Shown here: positions 26,181-34,960 of the stretch, piece by piece
How positions within the stretch are numbered: the first letter of the stretch is position 1
How the letters are laid out: each line of letters opens with the position of its first letter
Origin: Arthrobacter globiformis
Lineage (GTDB): Bacteria; Actinomycetota; Actinomycetes; Actinomycetales; Micrococcaceae
Direction: 5' to 3'
Assembly (NCBI RefSeq): GCF_030817195.1
Contig: NZ_JAUSYZ010000001.1
Span: forward strand, 372,001-436,000
Length of the DNA: 64,000 nucleotides
The notes under the pieces: model-generated
Seen by the model: the letters and a program-made list of their open reading frames with translations, nothing else
Told to the model about the DNA's origin: nothing
Databases searched by the model: none
Position numbers and translations under genes: made by a program

Positions 26181-26675
26181 GGGTCTCTCCTATGTGAATG
26201 GTGTCGTAAGTGGTTTAGTCAGAACTGTTCGTCTTGTCAGAACTGTTCGTCTTCGGGTGCATATGAAACTGCGCGGAAGGTCATCTCAGCCCCGGCGGGC
26301 TCCGGGAGGGGGACCTTCAAACCCGGCACTCTCTGCTTTTAGAGGGGCCAGCCGGGCTCTTCTCCGAGGCCTGCTGGTGTGATGCCGATCACGCTTTTTC
26401 GTCCCACAAGCAAACCTACTCCTCCTAATTCATCTAGTCCAGACTTTTTTTAGAATATTCACGCAACAAGACCTTTTCGTCTCCGGGTGCGTAACGTTTG
26501 CCCTGGTCCCTCGCGGGTGCATCTCCGGAAGTTTGCTTGGTTTGGCGCCAATAATCGTGTGCAGCCTCTATAGCCGCCGCGTGCCTCCCGTTGTCGCGCA
26601 CTGGGGCCAAAAAGGTCGATGTGAGGGTATTTCGCCATGGGAGGGTTGGTGGAACTGCAAGCGTTCCGGACGAAC
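26181..26675. promoter_or_regulatory. Control region of the N-demethylase/amine oxidase operon
   Basis: No gene is seen here. Two tandem copies of GAACTGTTC (26222-26230 and 26240-26248, 18-bp period) lie 40-70 bases upstream of the cupin start, matching the same tandem palindromes upstream of amine oxidases 2 and 3. A Crp/GlxR-like site TGTGATGCCGATCAC lies at 26378-26392. A T-rich stretch at about 26437-26455 may be part of a promoter. The stretch 26460-26675 shows nothing recognisable. Confidence 0.55.
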
Positions 26676-26719
26676 GACAGGAAGGCAGGACCGTGTTTGA
26701 ACGGTCCTGCCTTCCTGTC
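26676..26719. terminator. Strong 19-bp hairpin
   Basis: A perfect 19-bp inverted repeat (26676-26694 with 26701-26719) with a six-base loop, about 65 bases past the stop of the minus-strand permease. It probably terminates that transcript. T residues follow only on the plus side. Confidence 0.7.
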
Positions 26720-26785
26720 TTTATGGGGTCAAATCACTGCGGGATGAACTGGCCGGCGCCGGGGCAGCCGCAACTGCCGGTCGCG

Positions 26786-28270
26786 TCACCTGGGATCTGG
26801 AACCCTTTCCATGTCGGGGGCATCCTGATCTGAGGAGCGATCAGTTGCTGCTTTCTGGTTGGAGCGGCGCGATTCATGCTGGGAATAGAACCAAATGGGG
26901 ATATAGAGCGCCAGTACGATGAAGCCGACCCACGTCGGGGTCCAGCCGATCTCCAGGCTGTTCAGGTAGACCACGCCGACCAGGCACAGGGGCAGATTGA
27001 ACAGGCCGAAGATCATGGCGACGTTTTTCCAGCCCTTGGGTGCCTTGAAGGGCCTTTCCAGACCAGCAAAGGCCGGATGCTTTCTGGCTCTCACGTAGGC
27101 GAACAGGCTGATGCCGTTGGCGCAGGTGTAACCGATCGCCGATGCCGCGACAATCGCGGCGGGGTTTCCCATCGAAATCAGTACCAGGTTGAAGGCTCCG
27201 ATGACCAGCATGGCAACAGCCGGAGTGCCGTGGCGGTTCGTTTTGCCGAGGGCCCGGGGGAGGTTGCCTTCGGTTGCCATGGAGTGCATTGCGCGGGACG
27301 AGCCCAGGTAGGCCGTTTGGATGATCAGTATCATGGCCGCAATCAGCATGATGATGGTGATCATGGAGCCGGCTTGGCCAAAGACTGCCTGGGCGACCGG
27401 AATCAAGGGCGATACAGGTTCGTCCAGTATGCCGTCAACACCGAGCACACCGATCACTGCGGCTTGCACCAGCACGAACGAGAAGAAGCAAATGATGCCG
27501 CAGGCAAACAGCGCCTTGGAGACATCTTTGGCCGGGTTTTTGTATTCCGGGCCGTAGATGGCCGCCGTTTCCCAGGCGCAGGCACTCCACTGCGCGATCG
27601 CAAAGATGCCCAAGAGAATGAGGATATGGTGCATGTCCCAAGACCAGTCGGTCGGCAGCCAGCTGCCGGTGATGTTGGCCAGTTCAATGTGCCCGGTAGC
27701 AAAAGGTGCCACTGTGAGGACAACCAGCGGTATCAGAGAAAATGCCGCCAGGATGTAACCCAGTTTGGCACCATCCTTGAGCCCGAACCAGTTGACGACG
27801 AACAATCCGCCGAAAATCACCACCCCGGAAATCAACGAGAGCTGGTACTCGGTAAACGTTTCGCCCAGCACCGGAAAAAGCCCATGCAGGTAACCGCCCA
27901 CCAGGATGGAAAAAATCGCCAGTACGGGGGTCCAGGCGAACCAGTAGCTCCAGGCACTGAAGCCGCCGATCAACTTGCTCTTGTCGTACTTTCCCTTGTA
28001 GTTTTCGGTACGAAAAATATGCTGCGCGAAACCCGGCAGGCCAGAGGCCTTGGGAAAGGTCGTAGCCATCTCAGCGTACGCAGCGTTCTGAAAGAAGCCT
28101 TGAACGACCGACAGTCCCCAGATAAGAATCGCTGCGGCGGACAGGTACATCGGAAGGTAGCCCAAGGAGGGCAGAATCAGCAGGGGTACGCCCATCGCAA
28201 TGGCCAGACCCTGCTTCCAGTCGATAGACCTCTCCAGGTCATCGCCCCCATCCAAACGATTTTCACTCAT
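26786..28270 (-). CDS. APC-family permease, amine/amino-acid type (paralog 1)
   Basis: A 494-residue, about 12-helix transporter of the amino acid-polyamine-organocation superfamily. ATG 28270 follows AGGGAGATTGTT, and the longer ORF is rejected. Clear features: IDWKQGLAIAMGVPLLILPSLGY near the N terminus (first helix with the Gly-rich kink) and the loop GPEYKNPAKDV. It is highly similar (estimated above 80 percent) to the protein at 39866-41359. Both are linked to copper amine oxidase genes, so methylamine or another primary amine is a plausible substrate; amino acids cannot be excluded. Confidence 0.85.
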   Translation of the reverse strand: MSENRLDGGDDLERSIDWKQGLAIAMGVPLLILPSLGYLPMYLSAAAILIWGLSVVQGFFQNAAYAEMATTFPKASGLPGFAQHIFRTENYKGKYDKSKLIGGFSAWSYWFAWTPVLAIFSILVGGYLHGLFPVLGETFTEYQLSLISGVVIFGGLFVVNWFGLKDGAKLGYILAAFSLIPLVVLTVAPFATGHIELANITGSWLPTDWSWDMHHILILLGIFAIAQWSACAWETAAIYGPEYKNPAKDVSKALFACGIICFFSFVLVQAAVIGVLGVDGILDEPVSPLIPVAQAVFGQAGSMITIIMLIAAMILIIQTAYLGSSRAMHSMATEGNLPRALGKTNRHGTPAVAMLVIGAFNLVLISMGNPAAIVAASAIGYTCANGISLFAYVRARKHPAFAGLERPFKAPKGWKNVAMIFGLFNLPLCLVGVVYLNSLEIGWTPTWVGFIVLALYIPIWFYSQHESRRSNQKAATDRSSDQDAPDMERVPDPR

Positions 28271-28840
28271 AACAATCTCCCTTGAACAACTAAGCGTTGT
28301 CAGATTTTTGTCTACGTCCTGTGTCAGATCGCAGGACGGATGAGGAAGCACTCCCCGAATTCGACACCATCGTCCCGGTTCCGCCGCTAGTTCAGGTCTG
28401 GCTCATCGATGAACCTGCCTGAAAGCGAACCCGCTATCGGTGATTGCCTCTCCAGCCCCGGTGGCTCGGCCATGAGCGCCGGATCTTCGAGCTGAAGGCC
28501 TCCGAGCCTGCGGTGTGCAAGACACGCCCCGGGCTCTCCTGTGAAACAGATCACTTTGAAGATTACTCCTTAAAGCTGCAATGCAATAGCTTTTAATCCG
28601 GACAATCTTCTGCTTCCCTGATGCCCTTGTCAGGACTTGATTCCGGTCAGCGCGCCAACCGTGCCAGTGGAAATGGAGGCGTTAAAGGTCGCGCAGCGCT
28701 GGATGGCCGACCCCATCAAAGGCTGCTTCCTTTACAAGACCAGAGCGCGCAAGCAGGGCCCCAAAGCTGCACCAGCAAAGGTTTTACGCCGCAAGCGTCG
28801 GGGTTGGCTGGACCGCCGTCCCCCAGGACCGGCCGCTAGT
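28271..28840. promoter_or_regulatory. Permease upstream region with Crp-like site; otherwise no gene seen
   Basis: A Crp/GlxR-like palindrome TGTGAAACAGATCAC lies at 28540-28554, about 270 bases upstream of the permease start. Short open frames here (for example at 28637-28876) show no family resemblance and overlap the end of the cache-domain gene, so they are not called. The string CCGCTAGTTCA occurs near both ends of the region (about 28382 and 28832), a possible scar of rearrangement. Confidence 0.4.
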
Positions 28841-29563
28841 TCACGAGGTCTGACGCGTCGATGTGTAGATCAATGAGAGCCCCAAGTGCGGAACATCCAG
28901 AGCCATTCGGTGCTGCCCCGGAGATCCGGCTTTGATCCGCTCGCCAACCAGGTACATCCCTGAGTTGCCGAGAATGACGCGGTTACTGGCGTTGACGAGG
29001 GCGGCATCGCCGGGGATGACGCGCAAGTGGGGCATGATGAGGGGTTCCAGGTCCTTGAGCCGAATGTCGCATCCTGCAACCCCCGTGAAGGTTCCGTGGA
29101 CGGAAAACGGTGCAGTGAACGTCAGGATGTACTCCTCGAAGCCGAGATAGTCTATGTACGGGCCCCAAACAGTCTGTTCACCTGTGGAAGCGGCGGTCGA
29201 GAAAAACGGCAGCTTCTCGTAGTCGTAGTACCGGTTACTGCCCGGAGTCCGGTCAAAATCCAGCCTTCCGACGGAACCGGATTCCTTGCGGGACCACCAG
29301 TCCAAGGCCCGGCCGCCCTCTTCAACGGATTCATGGGCGAAGAACGTCCCGGCGCCTACGGCAAAAGTGTTCTTCGCCAGGAACTCCCGTGAAAGTTTGT
29401 CCAGGCCGGCCAAGGCAGCTTTATCGACCTTGGGCTTGCCGACGAGATTTCGTTCAAGCAACGAGGCAACGTTTCTGGAAAGTTCCTCGATCTCCGCGGA
29501 GACACCGTTGGTCCACGAAGTGAGGGCATTGGCAGCATGTACGACTTCAGCGTCGGGCTTCAT
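28841..29563 (-). CDS. Cache-domain protein without membrane anchor
   Basis: A 240-residue protein resembling a PAS-like cache (PDC) sensor: an N-terminal helical segment (ALTSWTNGVSAEIEELSRNVASLLERN), then the fold with GAGTFFAHE, LDWWSRKESG, RYYDYEKLPFF, and WGPYIDYLGFEEYILTFTAPF and GVAGCDIRLKDLE, the end of a dCache-like domain. It lacks signal peptide and transmembrane helices, which is unusual for a cache sensor. It overlaps the GntR regulator by 17 bases, so it may be a cytoplasmic ligand-binding partner of that regulator. Confidence 0.75.
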   Translation of the reverse strand: MKPDAEVVHAANALTSWTNGVSAEIEELSRNVASLLERNLVGKPKVDKAALAGLDKLSREFLAKNTFAVGAGTFFAHESVEEGGRALDWWSRKESGSVGRLDFDRTPGSNRYYDYEKLPFFSTAASTGEQTVWGPYIDYLGFEEYILTFTAPFSVHGTFTGVAGCDIRLKDLEPLIMPHLRVIPGDAALVNASNRVILGNSGMYLVGERIKAGSPGQHRMALDVPHLGLSLIYTSTRQTS

Positions 29564-30320
29564 TGGGTTCCTGAATTGATTGGCTGTAACCGAGGGTCAG
29601 TTTCGTGTCTATGAGGTGAAAAATATTCCGCCTGATGTGCTCAAGTGCCAGTTTCTGCGCCCTCTCGGGTTGGTCCTGGGCCACTGCCCGGACCAACTCC
29701 AAGTGTTCAGCGGTTGCCGTTTCTGGGTCAAGTGGTACGCCGAGGGGGGCCCACAACTGTTGAACCGACTCTTCCTGAAGCCTGATTTCGGCGTTGGCCA
29801 GCCTCGGTGATTGCGCCGATACTGCTAACTCGATGTGGAAGCGGCTGTCAGCAGATGCACGGACCTCGGGGGTCCGGGCCAGAACCAATGCCCGCGCAAG
29901 TTCTTGGAGACGCTCGAAGTCATGTGCTTCCGCGCGTTCACATGCCAGGCGGACGGTGGTGGCGGCAATAGCCGAATGTTCGTCTCCGATGTCGCGTATT
30001 TCAGAAATAGACGTCGAAAGAAACCAATCGCGTATGGCGTCGGTCTGGCTCTGAGGCTGCTTGACGACAAAGGATCCCCCGCTCCGGCCTCTGCGAGTCT
30101 CAACGATGCCCCGCTCGCGCAGTTCCCCCAAAGCTTCGCGAAGGGTGGCGCCGCCGACGCCGAACATCTCCGAGAGTGCCGCTTCAGGGGGCAAGCGTTC
30201 ACCAACCTTAAGCAGACCGAGCGAGATGGCCGTGGAAATTCTGTCGACAATCGCATCGGCCCGCTCGATTTCGGGCAATGACCGATATATCTGCGACTCG
30301 AAGGGGGTCGGCGAGGCCAA
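29547..30320 (-). CDS. GntR family regulator, FadR/FCD type
   Basis: A 257-residue transcriptional regulator. The N-terminal winged helix-turn-helix is clear (GLLKVGERLPPEAALSEMFGVGGATLREALGELRERGIVETRRGRSGGSFV), and the C-terminal FCD ligand domain is all-helical (DSRFHIELAVSAQSPRLANAE, HLELVRAVAQDQPERAQKLALEHIRRN). FCD proteins bind carboxylates with a metal ion. It is divergent from the hxlB-hxlA operon and could control it or the linked cache/permease genes; the sequence does not decide. Confidence 0.88.
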   Translation of the reverse strand: MASPTPFESQIYRSLPEIERADAIVDRISTAISLGLLKVGERLPPEAALSEMFGVGGATLREALGELRERGIVETRRGRSGGSFVVKQPQSQTDAIRDWFLSTSISEIRDIGDEHSAIAATTVRLACERAEAHDFERLQELARALVLARTPEVRASADSRFHIELAVSAQSPRLANAEIRLQEESVQQLWAPLGVPLDPETATAEHLELVRAVAQDQPERAQKLALEHIRRNIFHLIDTKLTLGYSQSIQEPNEARR

Positions 30321-30460
30321 AAGTCTGCGCTCCGAAGATGGGCTACGGGTTGGGCTAATACTACAGTCCGGGAGTACTTAAAGGACTTGGATCTGCACTA
30401 GAGCCTTTGGTGTCGCTCCCATTAGTGAGCGCCCATCCCGACTCCTGACCAATCCTTAAG

Positions 30461-30604
30461 GATAGTAAAAACCGTCAGAAAACAGTGTTACCCCTGTCCG
30501 TTTGCTTCGGAATCATGGATATCAACCAGAAAGCATCCACTCGGCTGCTACAGGCCGATGGCCGAATCGAAGGGAAAAACCGTGAATCCGACAGCAACCG
30601 CGAC
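30461..30604 (+). promoter_or_regulatory. RuMP leader, copy A (upstream of and into hxlB)
   Basis: A segment of about 140 bases is repeated upstream of tkt at 47981-48127. A 29-base block (30467-30495) containing AACAGTGTTACCCC is identical in the two, the middle is similar, and the first 24 coding bases from GTG 30582 are identical again, so both proteins begin MNPTATAT. The block contains the 9-bp palindrome AACAGTGTT at 30481-30489. It probably carries a shared promoter and operator for formaldehyde-assimilation genes. Confidence 0.6.
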
Positions 30605-31181
30605 GACTGCGGTGTACAGCACCACAGATGACATTGTCCGCAACCTGTCCCTCGTAAGGGACGAGATCGCGGCTACGGCGGCCAAAATCGACGAGCAGCA
30701 GGTGGCCAGCCTGGCACGCCACATCAGCCTGACGGGCCGCGTGTTCGTCGCCGGAGCGGGCCGAAGCGGCCTCGTCCTGCGCATGGCCGCCATGAGGCTG
30801 ATGCACCTGGGCCTGAACGTCCACGTCGCCGGCGATACCACCACACCTGCCATCAGCTCCGGCGACCTGCTCCTCGTCGCCTCCGGATCGGGAACGACCT
30901 CGGGAGTGGTCAAGGCAGCGGAAACAGCAGCGAAGGCCGGCGCCCGGATTGCCGCTTTCACCACCAACCCGGATTCGCCGCTCGCCGGACTCGCCGACGC
31001 AGTGGTGGTCATTCCGGCCGCCCAGAAGACCGACCACGGCTCCAGCGTTTCCCGCCAGTACGCCGGGTCGCTCTTCGAACAGGTACTTTTCGTTGCCACC
31101 GAGGCCATCTTCCAGTCGCTCTGGGACAACGACGCCCAGCCGGCGGAGGAGCTGTGGCTGCGCCACGCCAACCTCGAGTAA
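30582..31181 (+). CDS. hxlB: 6-phospho-3-hexuloisomerase
   Basis: A 199-residue sugar-phosphate isomerase (SIS domain) of the RuMP pathway, converting 3-hexulose 6-phosphate to fructose 6-phosphate. GTG 30582 is preferred over ATG 30558, because the same GTG and first codons start tkt. SIS-domain features: GRVFVAGAGRSGLVLRMAAMRL, DLLLVASGSGTTSGVVK and the C-terminal SLFEQVLFVATEAIF. It is upstream of hxlA with an 88-base gap, the reverse of the order in many bacteria. Confidence 0.93.
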   Translation: MNPTATATTAVYSTTDDIVRNLSLVRDEIAATAAKIDEQQVASLARHISLTGRVFVAGAGRSGLVLRMAAMRLMHLGLNVHVAGDTTTPAISSGDLLLVASGSGTTSGVVKAAETAAKAGARIAAFTTNPDSPLAGLADAVVVIPAAQKTDHGSSVSRQYAGSLFEQVLFVATEAIFQSLWDNDAQPAEELWLRHANLE

Positions 31182-31269
31182 CCGCCAACCCCGGGTAACC
31201 GAGGCCTTCAGTTCCTCACCCAACGTTTTCCACACCCAATTGCAGTTCTCTACAGAAAGAAACAACATC

Positions 31270-31893
31270 ATGAAGCTCCAAGTTGCCATCGACCTTCTGA
31301 CCACTGAAGCCGCTCTCGAACTGGCCGGCAAGGTTGCCGAGTACGTCGACATCATCGAACTGGGCACGCCGCTGATCAAGGCCGAAGGCCTTTCCGTCAT
31401 CACCGCCGTGAAGGATGCCCACCCGGACAAGATCGTTTTCGCTGACCTGAAGACGATGGACGCCGGTGAGCTCGAAGCCGACATCGCCTTCAAGGCCGGC
31501 GCTGACCTGGTCACCGTGCTCGGTGCCGCTGACGATTCCACCATCGCCGGTGCGGTCAAGGCAGCCCAGGCCCACAACAAGGGCGTCGTCGTGGACCTCA
31601 TCGGCATCGAGGACAAGGTCACCCGGGCCAAGGAAGTCCGCGCGCTGGGTGCGAAATTCGTAGAGATGCACGCCGGCCTGGACGAGCAGGCCAAGCCCGG
31701 TTTCGACCTGAACGGTCTGCTCCGCGCCGGTGCCGAAGCCCGCGTTCCGTTCTCCGTGGCAGGCGGCGTGAAGCTCGCCACCATCGCAGACGTCCAGAAG
31801 GCCGGCGCCGATGTCGCCGTCGCCGGCGGTGCCATCTACGGTGCAGCCGACCCCGCAGTGGCCGCGAAGGAACTCCGCGCAGCCATCGTCTAG
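31270..31893 (+). CDS. hxlA: 3-hexulose-6-phosphate synthase
   Basis: A 207-residue (beta/alpha)8 enzyme that condenses formaldehyde with ribulose 5-phosphate. ATG 31270 starts MKLQVAIDLLT, the canonical N terminus; the longer in-frame ORF overlaps hxlB and is rejected. Active-site features: AIDLL (Asp8), IIELGTPLIK, VFADLKTMDAGELEAD and VAGGVKLATIA, then a C-terminal phosphate loop VAVAGGAIYGAADP. Formaldehyde would be supplied by the amine oxidases and N-demethylase nearby. It ends in a strong hairpin. Confidence 0.95.
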   Translation: MKLQVAIDLLTTEAALELAGKVAEYVDIIELGTPLIKAEGLSVITAVKDAHPDKIVFADLKTMDAGELEADIAFKAGADLVTVLGAADDSTIAGAVKAAQAHNKGVVVDLIGIEDKVTRAKEVRALGAKFVEMHAGLDEQAKPGFDLNGLLRAGAEARVPFSVAGGVKLATIADVQKAGADVAVAGGAIYGAADPAVAAKELRAAIV

Positions 31894-31903
31894 GTCGCTA
31901 ATT

Positions 31904-31946
31904 GTCGGTGGCGTCCCGCACCCTTACGGTGCGGGACGCCACCGAC
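31904..31946 (+). terminator. Hairpin terminator after hxlA
   Basis: A perfect 19-bp stem (31904-31922 with 31928-31946) and five-base loop, 11 bases after the hxlA stop. There is no T-tract, which is common for actinobacterial terminators. Confidence 0.75.
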
Positions 31947-32027
31947 GGAGTTAAGACACACCACACCCCGAGGATGAGGGGTTGGCATATTGGGGGACCC
32001 TAATCCCTGGGAAGGAAGCTGTTCATC

Positions 32028-32237
32028 ATGTCTAGTCAGGCCGCCGAGTACGTGGAAGTCCTCGTTAATGACCCCGTTCGGCTTTACGAGTTGCTCGACG
32101 ATGCAGAGGCTTTTCTCCGCCGGGCGCCCCAACAATTTGCCGGCATCCTGGTCACCCGCCATGATCCTGGCCGGTACACGCTCACGCTCAGCGACACCGT
32201 TCCCTTTGGGGAGACTCGCGAGCTAGTTCTCTCGTGA
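32028..32237 (+). CDS. Small hypothetical protein
   Basis: A 69-residue acidic protein with a good ribosome-binding site (GGAAGGAAG ending 12 bases before ATG 32028). It reads as a compact alpha/beta protein (YVEVLVNDPVRLYELLDDAEAFLRR, then GRYTLTLSDTVPFGETRELVLS). No family is recognised. It lies 45 bases upstream of zwf on the same strand and may be co-transcribed with it. Confidence 0.55.
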   Translation: MSSQAAEYVEVLVNDPVRLYELLDDAEAFLRRAPQQFAGILVTRHDPGRYTLTLSDTVPFGETRELVLS

Positions 32238-32282
32238 CTGTCGGTCGACGGCGCAATGCCTGTCGAAAGTTAGAAGGCAACT

Positions 32283-33854
32283 ATGTCTATTACTTACCCT
32301 GATTCGAATGTGAGGTCCGGGCAGAATCCGCTCCGGGATCCGCGCGACCGCCGGCTGTCCCGGGTGGCGGGACCATCGTCCTTGGTGCTCTTTGGCGTCA
32401 CCGGCGACTTGGCACGCAAGAAACTTTTGCCCGCCGTGTATGACCTCGCAAGCCGGGGACTCCTGCCACCGAGCTTTGCATTGGTGGGCTTCGGCCGGCA
32501 GAACCGGACGAATGAGGATCTCACGGCCGCGATCAAGGAGTCGGCGAAAGCATACTCCCGGACGCCATTTTCGGAGGCGGTATGGGACCAGCTTTCCGAA
32601 GGCATTCGCTTCGTTCAGGGGGAGTTCGACGACGACGCCGCCTTTGGGCGGCTTTCCGCCACTCTGGCCGAACTGGACGAGCAGCGCGGTACACGGGGAA
32701 ACCACGCGTTCTACCTCTCGATCCCGCCGAAGGCCTTTGAACTGGTCTGCCGGCAGCTCTCGAAGCACGGCCTGGCGCAGGCCGAGGGCGAGAAGTGGCG
32801 GCGCGTGGTCATCGAGAAGCCGTTCGGCCACGACCTCGAATCGGCCCGGCAGCTCAACGACATTGTCGAGTCGGTATTCCCGGCCGATTCCGTGTTCCGC
32901 ATCGACCATTACCTGGGTAAGGAGACGGTCCAGAACATCCTGGCACTGCGCTTCGTCAACCAGCTCTTCGAGCCGTTGTGGAACGCCAATTACGTGGACC
33001 ACGTGCAGATCACCATGGCCGAGGACATTGGCACCGGCGGCCGGGCAGGGTATTACGACGGCGTGGGCGCGGCCCGCGACGTGATCCAGAACCACCTGCT
33101 GCAGCTGCTCGCCCTGACCGCCATGGAAGAGCCGATCTCCTTCAACGCCAATGACCTGCGCGCCGAGAAGGAAAAGGTCCTCGCCGCCGTTCAGCTCCCG
33201 GAAGACCTCTCCACGCATTCGGCCCGCGGGCAATTCACCGGCGGCTGGCAGGGCGGCGAGCAGGTCCAGGGCTACCTGGAAGAGGACGGCATCCCGGCCG
33301 ACTCGACCACCGAAACCTACGCCGCGATCCGGGTGGACATCAACACCCGGCGCTGGAACGGGGTGCCGTTCTACCTGCGCGCCGGTAAACGGCTCGGCCG
33401 CCGCGTCACTGAAATCGCGGTGGTGTTCAAGCGGGCACCGAACCTGCTGTTCGGTAACCAGAGGAACGGGAGCCACAGCGACGACGATTTCGGCCAGAAC
33501 GCCGTGGTGATCCGGGTCCAGCCCGACGAGGGCGCCACGATCCGGTTCGGGTCCAAGGTCCCCGGCACCCAGATGGAAGTCCGGGACGTGACCATGGACT
33601 TCGGCTACGGGCACGCGTTCACTGAATCCAGCCCCGAAGCCTACGAGCGGCTGATCCTGGACGTGCTCCTCGGTGAGCCGCCGCTGTTCCCGCGCCACCG
33701 AGAGGTGGAACTGTCCTGGAAGATCCTGGACCCGTTCGAGGAGTACTGGGCATCCCTGCCCGACCAGCCCGAGCCATATGCGCCCGGTAGCTGGGGCCCG
33801 GCCTCGGCTGATGAGCTGCTAACCCGCGACGGACGCACCTGGAGAAGGCCATGA
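32283..33854 (+). CDS. zwf: Glucose-6-phosphate dehydrogenase
   Basis: A 523-residue enzyme oxidising glucose 6-phosphate to 6-phosphogluconolactone with NADP+. Motifs: LFGVTGDLARKKLLPA (cofactor binding), the active-site RIDHYLGKETVQN and WNANYVDHVQITMAEDIG. In a RuMP methylotroph it is the first step of the cyclic oxidation of formaldehyde to CO2, which also needs 6-phosphogluconate dehydrogenase; the only gnd in this window is a relic at 46177-46510. Its stop overlaps opcA by four bases. Confidence 0.96.
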   Translation: MSITYPDSNVRSGQNPLRDPRDRRLSRVAGPSSLVLFGVTGDLARKKLLPAVYDLASRGLLPPSFALVGFGRQNRTNEDLTAAIKESAKAYSRTPFSEAVWDQLSEGIRFVQGEFDDDAAFGRLSATLAELDEQRGTRGNHAFYLSIPPKAFELVCRQLSKHGLAQAEGEKWRRVVIEKPFGHDLESARQLNDIVESVFPADSVFRIDHYLGKETVQNILALRFVNQLFEPLWNANYVDHVQITMAEDIGTGGRAGYYDGVGAARDVIQNHLLQLLALTAMEEPISFNANDLRAEKEKVLAAVQLPEDLSTHSARGQFTGGWQGGEQVQGYLEEDGIPADSTTETYAAIRVDINTRRWNGVPFYLRAGKRLGRRVTEIAVVFKRAPNLLFGNQRNGSHSDDDFGQNAVVIRVQPDEGATIRFGSKVPGTQMEVRDVTMDFGYGHAFTESSPEAYERLILDVLLGEPPLFPRHREVELSWKILDPFEEYWASLPDQPEPYAPGSWGPASADELLTRDGRTWRRP

Positions 33855-34825
33855 TTGTAGATCTCCCCAACACCACCACCTCGAACGTTTCCAAAAGGAT
33901 CCAGTCCCTGCGCGCGCAGGGTGGCGTGATCGCCCTTGGCCGGGTCCTGACCCTGGTGGTTATCACAAAGTCAGGGCTGGAGGAAGAAGCGATCGAGGCG
34001 GCCAATGAGGCCAGCCGTGAACACCCCTGCCGGATCATCGTGCTGGCTGCTGGCTCGCCGGAGGAACCCACCCGCCTGGACGCGCAGATCCGGGTCGGCG
34101 GGGACGCCGGCGCCTCGGAGGTCATCGTGCTGCGCGGCTTCGGTGAACTCGCCGAGGAAAGCGAGTCCCTCGTCGCCGCGTTGCTGCTGCCCGACGCCCC
34201 GATCGTGGCCTGGTGGCCGAACGGGGCGCCGGAGAACGCCAGCGAAACCTCGATAGGCCGGATCGCGCACCGCCGGATCACGGACTCGGCCAACGAGATT
34301 GACCCGCAACGGGCCCTGGAAAACATCCGGGACACCTACAGGGCGGGCGATACCGACTTCGCTTGGACCCGGCTGACCAACTGGCGGATTAAGCTCGCCG
34401 CGGTTCTGGACCAGGCCGGCTCCTCGCCCGTCACCGCCGTCGCGGTCGAAGGCGCCTCAGACTCGCCCAGCACCATCCTGCTCGGGGCGTGGCTCAGGCA
34501 GGCCCTGGAGGTGCCGGTCACCATCGTCCCGGGCCCCGTCGGCACTGGCATCCGGGGCGTCCAGCTGACCTTGACGTCCGGTGAGATCCGGCTGCTTCGG
34601 CCAGGACTCAGTGTCGCCGAGCTGACCCAACCCGGCCAGCCCGCACAACGGATCTCCCTGCCGCGGCGCAGCCTCCGCGACTGCCTCGCCGAAGAACTCC
34701 GCCGCCTCGACCCCGACGAAGTCTTCGGCGATACGGTTCGCAGTCTGGCTACTTCCAAGATGCATCAGGTAAGCCTCCATGAGCAGGGCATCCTGGACCT
34801 GGAGGCATTCGGGGTTCCGGCATGA
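33851..34825 (+). CDS. opcA: Glucose-6-phosphate dehydrogenase assembly protein OpcA
   Basis: A 324-residue protein required for activity of glucose-6-phosphate dehydrogenase in actinobacteria and cyanobacteria. It is recognised by position (ATGA overlap with zwf) and by family segments such as GGVIALGRVLTLVV, RIIVLAAGS, GASEVIVLRGFGELAEE, LLPDAPIVAWWPNGAP and FAWTRLTNWR. No catalytic motif is expected. A 135-base gap separates it from the convergent IclR gene. Confidence 0.93.
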   Translation: MIVDLPNTTTSNVSKRIQSLRAQGGVIALGRVLTLVVITKSGLEEEAIEAANEASREHPCRIIVLAAGSPEEPTRLDAQIRVGGDAGASEVIVLRGFGELAEESESLVAALLLPDAPIVAWWPNGAPENASETSIGRIAHRRITDSANEIDPQRALENIRDTYRAGDTDFAWTRLTNWRIKLAAVLDQAGSSPVTAVAVEGASDSPSTILLGAWLRQALEVPVTIVPGPVGTGIRGVQLTLTSGEIRLLRPGLSVAELTQPGQPAQRISLPRRSLRDCLAEELRRLDPDEVFGDTVRSLATSKMHQVSLHEQGILDLEAFGVPA

Positions 34826-34960
34826 GCCTCACATCCGCGCTGCCCCGGCACCACCCGGGATAGGCGTCCTCACGGGGGACAGCCAGCCTGTTCAATGGCG
34901 GACTCGGAGCCACCGGCCGTCCCTACAGCGACTACCCCACGGCTCCGTTCCGGCTTTAAG

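Noticed and set aside
28637..28876. Possible small basic protein in the gap before the cache gene
   Set aside because: No ribosome-binding site, no recognisable family, and it overlaps the end of the cache-domain gene on the other strand.
30558..30581. Alternative hxlB start at ATG 30558
   Set aside because: The GTG at 30582 and its following codons are conserved with tkt, while the eight codons before it are not.
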